Origin: Hyphomicrobiales bacterium | GTDB lineage: Bacteria; Pseudomonadota; Alphaproteobacteria; Rhizobiales; Rhizobiaceae | DNA: 64,000 nt | Reading direction: 5' to 3' | Assembly: GCA_900473185.1 (NCBI GenBank) | Contig: UCKU01000008.1 | Coordinates: 186,001 to 250,000, forward strand | Shown here: piece by piece, positions 43,793 through 52,654 of the stretch | How positions within the stretch are numbered: position 1 is the stretch's first letter | Layout: the number at the start of each line of letters is the position of its first letter | Program-made: the position numbers and the translations under genes | The notes under the pieces: generated by a model | Told to the model about the DNA's origin: nothing | What the model saw: only the letters and a program-made list of their open reading frames with translations | Database searches by the model: none

Positions 43793-44991
43793 CCTCGCCA
43801 TTTCTCCGCCATCAAAAGTACCGCCAAGACACAGCTCAGCAAGCCAAGCGACAATGGCAGGCCCTGATGCCCGATCAGCTGCATCGCCACGCCCGTCGCG
43901 GGCGAGCCTGCGATGCCGCTGAGGCCCCAGACGAGGGCGAAGGCGGCATTGCCGGCGATGAGGGATTGGCCGGTGAATCGTTCGCCGAGCTGGATCAGCG
44001 ACAGGGTGTAGATGCCGAAGGAGGCGCCGCCCCAGGCGAAGAACAGTGGCCAGATGAGCCACGTATCGAAGAGCAGCGGCAGGAGTAGGCAGCCGGCGAG
44101 CGAGGCGAGTACGCAGAAGAGCAGGGTAGGGCGTGAGCCGAATTGTTCGGCGAGGCGGCCGAGGACGATCTGCAGCACGGCATTGCCTGTGATGAAGCAG
44201 GTGATCAGCGCGGTGATGCGCGGTTCGGGGCTGCCGAGGGCTGCGCCATAGACGGCGAAGAGGGCAAGCAGGATCTGCTCGAAACCGGCGGCGACGAAGA
44301 CGGCGACGAGCAGGAGCGGCGCCAGCATGACGAAGCCGCCGACAGATATGGCTTCGCCTTCCTGCGGCATGTCGGGCAGTCGTCTTGCGACGGCGAGCAC
44401 GATCAGGCCGCAGATGAGGAAGGCGAAAATACCGATCAGGAAGGGTGGCCAGCCCTCCGTACCGGCAAGGCCGAGGGATAGCGGGCCGAGGGCGAAGCCG
44501 CCTGATACGACGGACGAATAGAGGCCCATGATGCGGCCGCGGCGCGCGGCGGGCGTGATGGCGAGCAGCCAGGTTTCGCTGATCACGCAGAGCGGATTGG
44601 CGAAGACGCCGAGCAGGAAGCGCAGCGGCATCCAGGCCCAAATCTCCTGCGTCCAGGCAATGGCGATCAGGCTGAGTGCTGCGAGGATCGAGCAGAGGAT
44701 GGCAAGCCGCCCGGCACCCACGCGGCGTGACAGGGCAGGAATGAAGGGTGCGGAGACGGTGAAGCCTGTTGGCGTCATGGCGGCCGACAGGCCGATCAGG
44801 CCTGATGGTGTTCCCTGCCGCTCCAGAATGAAGCTCAGGAGCGGATAGGTCACGCCCTGCGCCATGGCGAACACCGTGACGGTGGCGATGATGCCTGCCA
44901 TCGCGGCCCATTGAATGCGATCTTCGCGTGGCGATATCGGGCGGCGCCGGTCGATCGTTGCGGCTGGAGGAAACTGGCCATCGTCTGTCAT
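43789..44991 (-). CDS. MFS transporter
   Basis: A 400-residue transporter with twelve predicted helices (about 28-395). MFS motif A-like loops are present, such as SRRVGAGRLAIL near 92 and ARRGRIMGLYSSVVSGGFAL near 150, and AEQFGSRPTLLF follows helix 7. The substrate is unknown. It resembles the YcaD/YfkF group of putative exporters. Transcribed on the minus strand, after a DUF1127 gene with 12 bases between, in the order DUF1127 then MFS. No link to cobalamin is implied by the tail-to-tail overlap with cobD. Confidence 0.85.
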   Translation of the reverse strand: MTDDGQFPPAATIDRRRPISPREDRIQWAAMAGIIATVTVFAMAQGVTYPLLSFILERQGTPSGLIGLSAAMTPTGFTVSAPFIPALSRRVGAGRLAILCSILAALSLIAIAWTQEIWAWMPLRFLLGVFANPLCVISETWLLAITPAARRGRIMGLYSSVVSGGFALGPLSLGLAGTEGWPPFLIGIFAFLICGLIVLAVARRLPDMPQEGEAISVGGFVMLAPLLLVAVFVAAGFEQILLALFAVYGAALGSPEPRITALITCFITGNAVLQIVLGRLAEQFGSRPTLLFCVLASLAGCLLLPLLFDTWLIWPLFFAWGGASFGIYTLSLIQLGERFTGQSLIAGNAAFALVWGLSGIAGSPATGVAMQLIGHQGLPLSLGLLSCVLAVLLMAEKWRG

Positions 44992-45003
44992 CGGACATTC
45001 GCC

Positions 45004-45228
45004 TCACACGTGCCAGAAAAAGCCGGTGGTCTCGGAGCCTGCCTGTTGTTCCGTCAGGCCGATATCGTCGATCAGAACGGGGCTGATTTTCGACCGCCGC
45101 TTCCGTTCGCGACGGATGCGGATGCGCCAGAACCAGCGTGTGATCACGCTTCGCAGGATGATCAGGCTCTTGTGCCTGCGCCACGACTTGTGATGCGGGG
45201 CGGATGCAAGGGTGCAGCAATCGCTCAT
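45004..45228 (-). CDS. DUF1127 family small protein
   Basis: A 74-residue basic protein. The C-terminal RSKISPVLIDDIGLTEQQAG followed by SETTGFFW fits the DUF1127 signature (basic helix, then DDIGLT and a final FW). ATG 45228 is favoured because GGAG lies 6 bases upstream. The upstream ATG 45240 lacks a ribosome site. It may be co-transcribed with the MFS gene that follows. The role is unknown. Confidence 0.78.
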   Translation of the reverse strand: MSDCCTLASAPHHKSWRRHKSLIILRSVITRWFWRIRIRRERKRRSKISPVLIDDIGLTEQQAGSETTGFFWHV

Positions 45229-45414
45229 GATGAGCTCCATGGGTTTGAAGGTCGGGGAACTTGGATTTCACCTCGGACCTTCGATTTCAAAGGATGCTGG
45301 AGTCTGGAGGATGCGGCGCGGGGCGTAATTAAGCGCTTCCAAAAAGTTCGCAAAAACTTCCAAAGGGACTAAACAGGTCAAAACAGGATTTCGCCTGATC
45401 AGGACAATAAGGAC

Positions 45415-46326
45415 ATGACCGCCTCATCTTCCTTTCTCGGCCTTCCCGATCGCCTGGCCGATGGCCGTCTTCCCCGTGCGGTGATCTTCGCAGCCGCGCA
45501 TGGCAGCACCTATCCCGGCAAGGACAGCAGCGGTTATGCGCTGGCCGCCGGCGCCATCCGCGCTGCGAGCCAGGAGGATGCCGGGCTCATCGAGCACTGG
45601 GATTTCGATCTCGGCGGCCCGCTGTTTGCCGGCAAGCCGATCTCTTGTATCGACGCCGGCGACATCGAGACCACCATGCATGACAATGCCGGCAATCGCG
45701 CCCGGATCGAGACGAAGACGCGCGAGATCCTGGCACTGTCGGCCGTACCGATCCTGCTCGGGGGCGACTGTTCCGTGACCTTTCCCTTCCTCGCGGGCTT
45801 TGCGGATCAAGGGCCGGTCTGGGTGCTGCAGATCGACGCTCATATCGACTGGCGCGACGAGGTGCATGGCGAGCGCTACGGCTATTCAAGTCCGATGCGT
45901 CGGGCGAGCGAGATGCCGCATGTCGCCGGTATGGTGCAAGTCGGTCTGCGCAGCGTCGGCAGCGCGCGCATCGCCGAGGTGGAAGCGGCGCAGCTTTATG
46001 GCAGCCGCTTCGTCACTGCCCGCGAGATCCATGCCGCGGGTGTCGAAGCCGCTCTCCGGCATATTCCCGAGGGCGCACGGGTCGTCGTCACGCTCGATTG
46101 CGACAGCATCGATCCCGGCATCATGCCGGGTGTGGCGGCGCGTACCCCTGGCGGCCTTACCTACACGCAGGTGATCGACCTGATCGCCTGCCTTGGCAGG
46201 CGGGCGAGAATCGCCGGGTTCGACCTGGTCGAGTTTTATCCTCCGGCTGATATCGACGGCCTGTCGGCGCTGACTGCATCACGCGTGCTCGTCAATGCGG
46301 TCGGCGTCATCGTCAGGCAGGATTGA
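45415..46326 (+). CDS. Ureohydrolase (agmatinase/arginase family) with an altered metal motif
   Basis: A 303-residue member of the manganese ureohydrolase family, which releases urea from guanidino compounds. The metal motifs QIDAHIDWRD (about 140-149) and TLDCDSIDPGIMPG (about 225-238) are intact. The first motif, normally GGDHS, reads GGDCS, placing Cys where a Mn-binding His is expected. The active site may therefore be changed. Agmatinase is the nearest broad label; arginine, guanidinobutyrate or other substrates are possible. It is divergent from the DUF1127 gene and convergent with plsY. Confidence 0.82.
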   Translation: MTASSSFLGLPDRLADGRLPRAVIFAAAHGSTYPGKDSSGYALAAGAIRAASQEDAGLIEHWDFDLGGPLFAGKPISCIDAGDIETTMHDNAGNRARIETKTREILALSAVPILLGGDCSVTFPFLAGFADQGPVWVLQIDAHIDWRDEVHGERYGYSSPMRRASEMPHVAGMVQVGLRSVGSARIAEVEAAQLYGSRFVTAREIHAAGVEAALRHIPEGARVVVTLDCDSIDPGIMPGVAARTPGGLTYTQVIDLIACLGRRARIAGFDLVEFYPPADIDGLSALTASRVLVNAVGVIVRQD

Positions 46327-46370
46327 AACGCTTCCAGCTCTAGCAGCAATTGGTATCGGTGCTTTTGATT

Positions 46371-47030
46371 CTAGGCGACTTTGCCCAGACGTGGCTCCGT
46401 CCCAGCCAGCAGCCGCCTGATATTGGCGCGATGGCGCACAATCACGTAGATGCCGCCTGATATCACCAGCAGCCTATAGGGCAACGGTTGCTCCAGGCCG
46501 CAGACGAGAGCGATGGCCGTCAACGCTGCCAGCATCGAACTCAGGGAAACAATGCGGAAGGCGGCCAGCGCAAGGCAGAAAACCGCCGCAGCACCCAAAC
46601 CAACGGGCCAGGACATTGCCAGCAACACGCCGAGCCCCGTCGCAGCCGACTTGCCTCCGGTAAAGTTCAGCCAGATCGAACGGCCATGCCCCAACAGCAC
46701 GCCAAGGCCGGCCAGGCAAACAATCCAGGGCTCAGAACTTTGCAGGTCAGGTGCCGTCGGCGGCGTGCCCGATGGGACTGTCGAGAACCAGAGATAAAAC
46801 CAGCGGGCAAAGACGACTGCTGCGACACCTTTCAGCACGTCGATCAGGAGAACCGCCAATGCAGGCCATTTGCCCAGGGTTCGCAACACATTCGTTGCTC
46901 CGGTGGATCTGGAACCATGCCCCCGGATATCGATGCCCTTGAGCAGCTTACCGGCCAGATAACCCGTGGGCAGGGAGCCGAAGAGATAGGCGGCCGCCAG
47001 TCCCACCAGACTTGCTATCCAGAAAACCAT
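46371..47030 (-). CDS. plsY: Acyl-phosphate glycerol-3-phosphate acyltransferase PlsY
   Basis: A 219-residue inner-membrane enzyme that makes lysophosphatidic acid from acyl-phosphate, the first committed step of phospholipid synthesis. It has SLPTGYLAGKLLKGIDIRGHG near residue 20 with SRSTGATNVLRTLGK, GHGRSIWLNFTGGKSAATG near 115 and a third loop VRHRANIRRLLAGTE near the end. About six hydrophobic segments. ATG 47030 (GAGG 8 bases upstream) is chosen; the frame is open to 47300 but the extra part is not PlsY-like. Confidence 0.94.
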   Translation of the reverse strand: MVFWIASLVGLAAAYLFGSLPTGYLAGKLLKGIDIRGHGSRSTGATNVLRTLGKWPALAVLLIDVLKGVAAVVFARWFYLWFSTVPSGTPPTAPDLQSSEPWIVCLAGLGVLLGHGRSIWLNFTGGKSAATGLGVLLAMSWPVGLGAAAVFCLALAAFRIVSLSSMLAALTAIALVCGLEQPLPYRLLVISGGIYVIVRHRANIRRLLAGTEPRLGKVA

Positions 47031-47183
47031 GGGTGTACCTCGACGCTCTATTTTCAGCCGGTAATTATCTGATCGAACACGATTAAACCAGTCGCGCCCA
47101 GGATGCCACGCGCCTGAGCGGACGAAATTGTCCGTGGGGGTGCCGAGATCGAATGGCATCGGGCAGGATGGTTCCAACCCGGC

Positions 47184-48713
47184 ATGAAAGCCTCTAGGAT
47201 GCCCGCCATGCAGGGAGCGCGTTTTGCCTTTGGTCCGTTCGTGCTTGATCCGGAGGCGGGGACGCTTCTTCGGAACGACGATCCCGTTGCCGTCGGGCAC
47301 CGCGGCGTAATGCTGCTCGCCGCGCTCGTCGGGCGGCCCGGCGAAATTCTGGCCAAGACCGAACTGATGGACGCGGCCTGGCCGGGCACGGCCGTCGAGG
47401 AGGGCAATCTCACCGTCCAGATTGCGCAGCTGCGCAAGCTGCTGGGTCCTGCCGCAGACGGCAGTGAATGGATCTCGACGGTTCCGCGCATCGGCTATCG
47501 CTTCACCGGCGCCATAAAACAGCTCGACAGCGGGAAGCGAAAAGCTCTGGCGCTGCCCGACAAACCCTCGATTGCCGTACTGCCTTTCGTCACCGTCAGC
47601 GGTGATCCGGAGCAGGAGGGGTTTGCGGATGGCCTGACCGAAGACCTGATCACCGATCTTTCCCGGACCTCGGGCCTCTTCGTCATCGCCCGCAATTCGA
47701 GCTTTGCTTATAAGGGAAAGGCGATGGATGTGCGTGATATCGCCGGAGAGCTTGGGGTGCGTTACCTGCTAAACGGCAGCGCAAGACGGGCGGCCGGGCG
47801 CGTGCGCATCAATGCCCGGCTCGTCGATGCCGAGAGCGGCGATCATCTCTGGGCGGAGCGTTTCGACCGCGGCCTGGACGATATTTTTGCTGTTCAGGAT
47901 GAGGTCACCGGCAAGATCGTCGAGGCGCTGCTCGGCCGGCTGCGTCCGCCGCCGCCACGCAATCGGCCGAAGAGCCTCGAAGCCTATGATCTTTGCGTGC
48001 GGGCGCGCGCGCTGATGGATGATGCGCCACAAAGCGCACGGGAAACACAGCTGATGCTGACACGGGCAATTGCGCTCGACCCTGACTATGCCGAGGCCCA
48101 TCGCTGGCTTGCGCTGAACCATTGGATGGGATGGGTGCATAGCGGCGGTCCGACGGAGGCCGATCGCAACACTGCCCTGGAACTGGCGCGCAAGGCCGTC
48201 GCGCTCGATCCCAATGATGCCGGCCGCTGGGTGCTCGCTTACCTGCTTGCCTATGAGCGCAGCTTCGCGGAAGCCGATGCGGAATTCGAAAAGGCCATCG
48301 CGCTCGACCCGAATGAGGCCGACACGTGGGCGGCTCTGTCGGATATTTCCGTTCTCGCCGGGCGGATCGGCGAGGGCTTGGAGCATATCGGCAAGGCGTT
48401 TCGGCTGAACCCGTTTCCGGCCAGCTGGTATTATCTGACACTCGGCCAGGCGCAATATGCTGATAGCAACTACGAAGCCGTCGTCGAAACGCTGCGCCGG
48501 GAGGAAACCTATCGTACGAGCTCACGCCGTTTTCTGGCGGCGGGTCTTGCCCAGCTCGGCCGGCTCGAAGAGGCCCGTGCAGAGGCGGAGCTGTTCCTCG
48601 TCGCAAATCCGGATTTCACGATCAGCCACTGGGTCGCGATGGAACCATTCCGCGATGCAGCGACGCTCGCGCATTTTGTCGACGGCTATCGCAAGGCCGG
48701 CCTTCCCGAGTGA
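47184..48713 (+). CDS. OmpR-type winged-helix protein with TolB-like and TPR domains
   Basis: A 509-residue protein. A PhoB/CadC-type winged helix-turn-helix (about 12-108: VGHRGVMLLAALVGRPGEIL and ISTVPRIGYRFTG) is followed by a TolB/FlgO-like region (about 125-250: IAVLPFVTVSGDPEQEGFAD). At least four TPR-type repeats run from about 265 to 480 (ALDPDYAEAHRWLALN, ALDPNEADTWAALSDIS). No membrane helix is visible, so it should be a cytosolic one-component regulator. Proteins of this make-up are often mislabelled adenylate cyclase; no cyclase domain is present. ATGs at 47184, 47199 and 47208 are all possible starts. Confidence 0.82.
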   Translation: MKASRMPAMQGARFAFGPFVLDPEAGTLLRNDDPVAVGHRGVMLLAALVGRPGEILAKTELMDAAWPGTAVEEGNLTVQIAQLRKLLGPAADGSEWISTVPRIGYRFTGAIKQLDSGKRKALALPDKPSIAVLPFVTVSGDPEQEGFADGLTEDLITDLSRTSGLFVIARNSSFAYKGKAMDVRDIAGELGVRYLLNGSARRAAGRVRINARLVDAESGDHLWAERFDRGLDDIFAVQDEVTGKIVEALLGRLRPPPPRNRPKSLEAYDLCVRARALMDDAPQSARETQLMLTRAIALDPDYAEAHRWLALNHWMGWVHSGGPTEADRNTALELARKAVALDPNDAGRWVLAYLLAYERSFAEADAEFEKAIALDPNEADTWAALSDISVLAGRIGEGLEHIGKAFRLNPFPASWYYLTLGQAQYADSNYEAVVETLRREETYRTSSRRFLAAGLAQLGRLEEARAEAELFLVANPDFTISHWVAMEPFRDAATLAHFVDGYRKAGLPE

Positions 48714-48849
48714 CGCCGCTGCCGCAGCCGGCCCTGGCTTGTTAGAAATGTGATTACCATTCGAGTTAAAGCAAAATAACAAGTATTGCCGTAGTCTCTT
48801 CTCTCGTTGGGCGAAAATAAGCCTTTAAAGGTTCGATAGAGGGACGACC

Positions 48850-49278
48850 ATGAAGACGTTTTTTGCGGCTGCTACCGCAGTGTTGTTATTGCAGTTTTCT
48901 CCAGTTGCGGCTCAGGCTGCTACGCTGGTTGCCAATATCAGCCTCAGCAAGCAGACGATGACCGTCACTGAGGACGGTTGGGTGAAGTATCGCTGGAAGG
49001 TTTCGACGGCACGCAAGGGTTATACCACGCCGACCGGTTCCTGGAGCGCCAAGTGGCTGTCTCGCGATCACCGCTCCAAGAAATACGACAACGCGCCGAT
49101 GCCGTTCGCCGTGTTCTTCAATGGCGGTTATGCCGTTCATGCCACTTTCGAACGCAAGCGGCTCGGCACGCCGGCCTCGCATGGTTGCGTGCGTCTCGAC
49201 CCCAACAATGCGGCCCAGTTCTTCTCGATGACGCAGGAAAACGGCCTTGCCAATACCCGCGTAGTGATCACGCAGTAA
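48850..49278 (+). CDS. L,D-transpeptidase (YkuD domain), exported
   Basis: A 142-residue periplasmic enzyme that forms 3-3 peptidoglycan crosslinks or anchors proteins to murein. Signal peptide about residues 1-23 (FFAAATAVLLLQFSPVAAQA). The YkuD domain (about 25-140) ends with the catalytic motif SHGCVRLDP (Cys near residue 115), with the partner His in YAVHATF. It is a minimal version without a binding module. It converges with fnrN, 5 bases between stops. Confidence 0.92.
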   Translation: MKTFFAAATAVLLLQFSPVAAQAATLVANISLSKQTMTVTEDGWVKYRWKVSTARKGYTTPTGSWSAKWLSRDHRSKKYDNAPMPFAVFFNGGYAVHATFERKRLGTPASHGCVRLDPNNAAQFFSMTQENGLANTRVVITQ

Positions 49279-49283
49279 GCAAA

Positions 49284-50030
49284 TCAGGCGCTAACCAGGC
49301 GCTCCAGCTCATCCATATCGGGAACGACGATATGACGGTTGTTTTCGATGCGGATGACGCCCCGCTTGCGCAGCTTCGTCATCTGGCGGCTGACGGTTTC
49401 AATCGTCAGCCCCAGGAAATCGGCAATCTCGCTGCGTGAGAGCGGCAGGTCGAAGGCCGCGCTGCTGGTCGTTTCCGGCTCTGCATGCGTGGCGACGAGA
49501 TAGAGGAGGCTTGCGACCTTTTCCTGGGCCGTGCGACGGCCGAGTGTCAGCATCCACTCTCGCGCCGCATCCAGCTCCTTCAGCGCCTGGGCATGCAGGT
49601 TATGCTGCAGTTCCGGCGTATCCGCGATCATGCGGTCGAGCAGGCCGCGGGGAAAGACGCAGATTTCCGTCGGCGTGGCCGCTTCGGCCGATAGCGTGCT
49701 TTCCGGCACGAAGGGGCGGCCGATGAAATCGGGGGCGAATTGCAGGCCGACGATCTGCTGGCGCCCATCGGGCATGACCTTGCAGAGCTTCACCACGCCA
49801 TTCATGATGTTGGAATAGGACGAGACTTCTTCGCCCTGGGCGACGATCTCGCAGCCGGCATCGAGTTTGCGGCGAGTCGAGTGCTTGCAGAGCTCGCGCA
49901 GTTGCGCAGCCGCCAGCGCCCCGCAGACGACGCCGTGGCGCGCCTCGCAGACGCGGCAGGTTGCCGGAATACCTATGTCAGGATCTTCACTGCGCGCGAT
50001 GTCCATGTTCCGATGCCCCGATCCGACCAT
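49284..50030 (-). CDS. fnrN: FnrN-type oxygen-responsive Crp/Fnr regulator
   Basis: A 248-residue regulator. N-terminal Cys at 25, 28 and 36 (CRVCEARHGVVC) plus a later Cys in VVKLCKVM could hold the oxygen-labile [4Fe-4S] cluster of FNR proteins. A cyclic-nucleotide-like barrel (about 45-150) and a C-terminal HTH (SRSEIADFLGLTIETVSRQM) follow. The E..SR in the recognition helix matches proteins that bind TTGAT-N4-ATCAA. Two such sites lie upstream (50094-50107 and 50126-50139), fitting autoregulation as known for R. leguminosarum fnrN. It should switch on microaerobic genes such as fixNOQP elsewhere. ATG 50006 is an alternative start. Confidence 0.93.
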   Translation of the reverse strand: MVGSGHRNMDIARSEDPDIGIPATCRVCEARHGVVCGALAAAQLRELCKHSTRRKLDAGCEIVAQGEEVSSYSNIMNGVVKLCKVMPDGRQQIVGLQFAPDFIGRPFVPESTLSAEAATPTEICVFPRGLLDRMIADTPELQHNLHAQALKELDAAREWMLTLGRRTAQEKVASLLYLVATHAEPETTSSAAFDLPLSRSEIADFLGLTIETVSRQMTKLRKRGVIRIENNRHIVVPDMDELERLVSA

Positions 50031-50093
50031 GTGCCTGCGTTGTGTTACGCTTCGGCCCCAAAGTCATCTATCTCGATTTCTTGTGTCTGCGTC

Positions 50094-50107
50094 TTGATCT
50101 TTATCAA
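50094..50107 (-). promoter_or_regulatory. Anaerobox (FNR-type site), proximal, upstream of fnrN
   Basis: TTGATCTTTATCAA, a perfect TTGAT-N4-ATCAA palindrome, 64-77 bases before the fnrN start codon. Its position allows autoregulation. Confidence 0.88.
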
Positions 50108-50125
50108 TTCCGCCCTGATTCCGAT

Positions 50126-50139
50126 TTGATCCAGATCAA
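50126..50139 (-). promoter_or_regulatory. Anaerobox (FNR-type site), distal, upstream of fnrN
   Basis: TTGATCCAGATCAA, a second perfect site, centred 32 bases from the first and 96-109 bases before the fnrN start. Paired sites allow activation at one and repression at the other. Confidence 0.88.
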
Positions 50140-50547
50140 AGTTTCCTTTTTCAGCGGGTTTATTTCCCGCCTTAAAAATCACCCTGCTGTGGAAATATCC
50201 GGCTTTGTTTCGCGTTATACGAGCTATCCAGGGGTGCCGCAATTGAACGCAAGTTTAGGACGCGGAGGCGTCGCTCTGTGTGCGCAGTCCCCATTGCGGC
50301 CATGGATCAGAACGGTCTCTGTGCCGTAGAGACGGCGGTTTTGACGTCACGGAGACTGGAAAAGTCTTTAGCCGGGTGGCCGCTTTACGCTTCGATACTT
50401 CTCTTGGACAGGGCAAAAGGCGCTATTCCATTGCTGTTTAGGCAACACCTACCCGCCAAATTGGCTTGCAACCGGGACGAAAGCATTGGCTTTTGAAATG
50501 GATTTGCCTATGAGGAGGGGAATCTTCATTTCCAAGAGGTAGAGCGA
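50140..50547. other. About 400-base intergenic region between fnrN and acpXL
   Basis: No credible gene. A short hairpin GCGGG...CCCGC lies at about 50153-50169. The rest should hold the acpXL promoter and leader. Nothing else recognised. Confidence 0.5.
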
Positions 50548-50826
50548 GTGACCGCTACATTCGATAAAGTTGCCGACATCATTGCTGAAACCAGCGAGAT
50601 CGACCGCGCAACGATCACGCCGGAAAGCCACACGATCGACGACCTCGGTATCGACAGCCTCGACTTCCTCGATATCGTTTTCGCCATCGACAAGGAATTC
50701 GGCATCAAGATTCCGCTCGAAAAGTGGACGCAGGAAGTCAACGAAGGCAAGGTTTCCACCGAAGAATACTTCGTGCTGAAGAACCTCTGTGCCAAGATCG
50801 ACGAGCTGCGCGCCGCCAAGGCTTGA
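50548..50826 (+). CDS. acpXL: Acyl carrier protein AcpXL for very-long-chain fatty acid synthesis
   Basis: A 92-residue acidic acyl carrier protein. The phosphopantetheine Ser lies in [15 protein letters not shown] near residue 37. The sequence is longer than housekeeping AcpP and ends with the AcpXL-type [20 protein letters not shown]. It carries the growing C28 chain (27-hydroxyoctacosanoate) that is placed on lipid A. The start is GTG 50548 with AAGAGG upstream. It is the first gene of the six-gene cluster ending in lpxXL. Confidence 0.96.
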   Translation: MTATFDKVADIIAETSEIDRATITPESHTIDDLGIDSLDFLDIVFAIDKEFGIKIPLEKWTQEVNEGKVSTEEYFVLKNLCAKIDELRAAKA

Positions 50827-50941
50827 AGCAACATCATCATCTTTTTTTCACGCCCTGCCGCCATTGATATGGCGGCCGGGCGGTTTTGTTCCTAAGTAGG
50901 CCTTCCGACGAGCTTATTGCGCGTCGCGCCGGAGAAGTCTG

Positions 50942-51436
50942 ATGCTGCTGGAATATTTCCAGATGATTGACCGCGTCGAGGCGGTAGACCTTGAGAAGCG
51001 CACGCTCGTTGCGCGCTCGGTCGTGCCGGCCAAGAGCCCCGTTTTCGAGGGGCATTTTCCAGGCATGCCGCTCGTCCCTGGCGTGCTTCTCATCGAAACC
51101 ATGGCGCAGGCATCCGGCATGCTGGTGCTGGCCGCCACCGATTTTTCCTCCATGCCCTTCCTGATGTCGGTCGATGGCGCCAAGATGCGCACCTTCGTCG
51201 AACCGGAAGCGGTGCTCGACATCGAGGCTTTCCTCGAACATGACGGCTCCGGTTTTGCCGTCACCAAGGCAAAGATCACCAGCGGCGGCAAGAAGGTCTG
51301 CGATGCGCAGTTGAAACTGCGCACCATGCCTTTCAGCGAAATTCCGCTCGGCGATATCGTGAAGAAACGTGCTGAAGAGGTGGGCCTGATGGACGCCATC
51401 GCTGCGCAGGGGGCGAAGGCCCAGGGGAGTGAATAG
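50942..51436 (+). CDS. fabZXL: FabZ-like 3-hydroxyacyl-ACP dehydratase of the C28 cluster
   Basis: A 164-residue hot-dog fold enzyme. The active-site His is in GHFPGMPLVPGVLLIETMAQ near residue 38, with the acidic partner in IETMAQ. It should dehydrate 3-hydroxyacyl-AcpXL during chain extension. It follows acpXL after 115 bases and ends directly before the next start (ATG 51437), suggesting coupled translation. Confidence 0.92.
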   Translation: MLLEYFQMIDRVEAVDLEKRTLVARSVVPAKSPVFEGHFPGMPLVPGVLLIETMAQASGMLVLAATDFSSMPFLMSVDGAKMRTFVEPEAVLDIEAFLEHDGSGFAVTKAKITSGGKKVCDAQLKLRTMPFSEIPLGDIVKKRAEEVGLMDAIAAQGAKAQGSE

Positions 51437-52642
51437 ATGAGCAAGGCCGCCAATGACGTCGTCATCACCGGCATCGGCATCGTGACCTGTCAGGGGGTCG
51501 GCAAGGACGCGCATATCGCGCTGCTGACCGCCGATGCCGCGCCCGACACTGTTATCGAGACCGAGAAGTTCAAGCCCTATCCCGTGCATCCGCTGCCGGA
51601 GATCGACTGGTCACAGCAGATCGCCAAGCGTGGCGACCAGCGCCAGATGGAAAACTGGCAGCGCATCGGCGTCTTCACCGCCGGTCTTGCGCTCGACGAT
51701 GCCGGTTTCAAGGATGATCTGGAAGCATGCGGCACGATGGACATGATCGTGGCGGCCGGCGGCGGTGAGCGCGACATCAATGTCGATACGCTGATCGTCG
51801 ACGAGGGCCTGAAGCGCAACGACCGCGAGCTGCTGCTCAACGAGAAACTGACGACGGAACTGCGTCCGACGCTGTTTCTCGCGCAGCTTTCCAACCTGCT
51901 TGCCGGCAATATTTCCATCGTTCACAAGGTCACCGGTTCCTCGCGCACCTTCATGGGTGAGGAAGCATCCGGCGTTTCCGCTGTCGAGACGGCTTTCTGG
52001 CGCATCAAGTCGGGTGAATCCACCCATGCGCTCGTCGGCGGTGCCTTTGCTGCCGAGCGCCAGGACATGATCCTGCTGACCGAAGCGATCGGCGCCAATA
52101 CGCGCGGCGAATGGGCGCCGCTCTGGTCACGCTCCGGCCTCGAAGGCGGCGGCATGATCACGGGTTCTGCCGGTGCCTTCCTGGTGCTGGAATCGCGTAA
52201 ACATGCCGAAGCGCGCGGCGCGCATATCTATGCGACAATCGGTGCTGTCGAAGGCGACCGCGGCAATCGCGCTGCGGGCAATTTCGAAGTGCGCATGGAG
52301 CGGCTGCTGAAACCCGCTGCCGATCTGGCCCCCGAAACCACGGCTGTTTTCTCCGGCTCGACCGGCATGCATGAGCTTGCCGCCCGTGAAAAGGCAGTGC
52401 TGGAACATCAGCTTCCGGGTGCTGCCATCCGCGGCTTCGGCGGCGTTTCCGGCCACACGATCGAGGCGCAGTTCACGCTCGGCCTTGCGCTTGCGGCACT
52501 CGCGATCGACGCCAAGGCCAAGGTTCCGCCTTTTGATACCGCGAACGAAGCGCCGATGAAATCAGGCACCAAGGCTGCCGTCGTAACCACCGTCGGACAT
52601 CAGCGCGGCGAAGGTGTTGCCGTTCTTTCCGCAGAAGCGTGA
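51437..52642 (+). CDS. fabF2XL: Ketosynthase-like protein without catalytic Cys (chain-length-factor-like)
   Basis: A 401-residue thiolase-fold protein of the KAS II family. The segment that normally reads TACASG aligns to GEEASG, so Glu replaces the nucleophilic Cys. The first catalytic His region (NAHGT in active enzymes) reads SGSTGMHELA. The second His remains (GGVSGHTIEAQ). Together with the intact enzyme encoded next (52655-53941) it resembles a KS/CLF heterodimer, in which the inactive partner shapes chain length. This is inference from sequence and gene order. Confidence 0.85.
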   Translation: MSKAANDVVITGIGIVTCQGVGKDAHIALLTADAAPDTVIETEKFKPYPVHPLPEIDWSQQIAKRGDQRQMENWQRIGVFTAGLALDDAGFKDDLEACGTMDMIVAAGGGERDINVDTLIVDEGLKRNDRELLLNEKLTTELRPTLFLAQLSNLLAGNISIVHKVTGSSRTFMGEEASGVSAVETAFWRIKSGESTHALVGGAFAAERQDMILLTEAIGANTRGEWAPLWSRSGLEGGGMITGSAGAFLVLESRKHAEARGAHIYATIGAVEGDRGNRAAGNFEVRMERLLKPAADLAPETTAVFSGSTGMHELAAREKAVLEHQLPGAAIRGFGGVSGHTIEAQFTLGLALAALAIDAKAKVPPFDTANEAPMKSGTKAAVVTTVGHQRGEGVAVLSAEA

Positions 52643-52654
52643 GGAGTGACTGAA

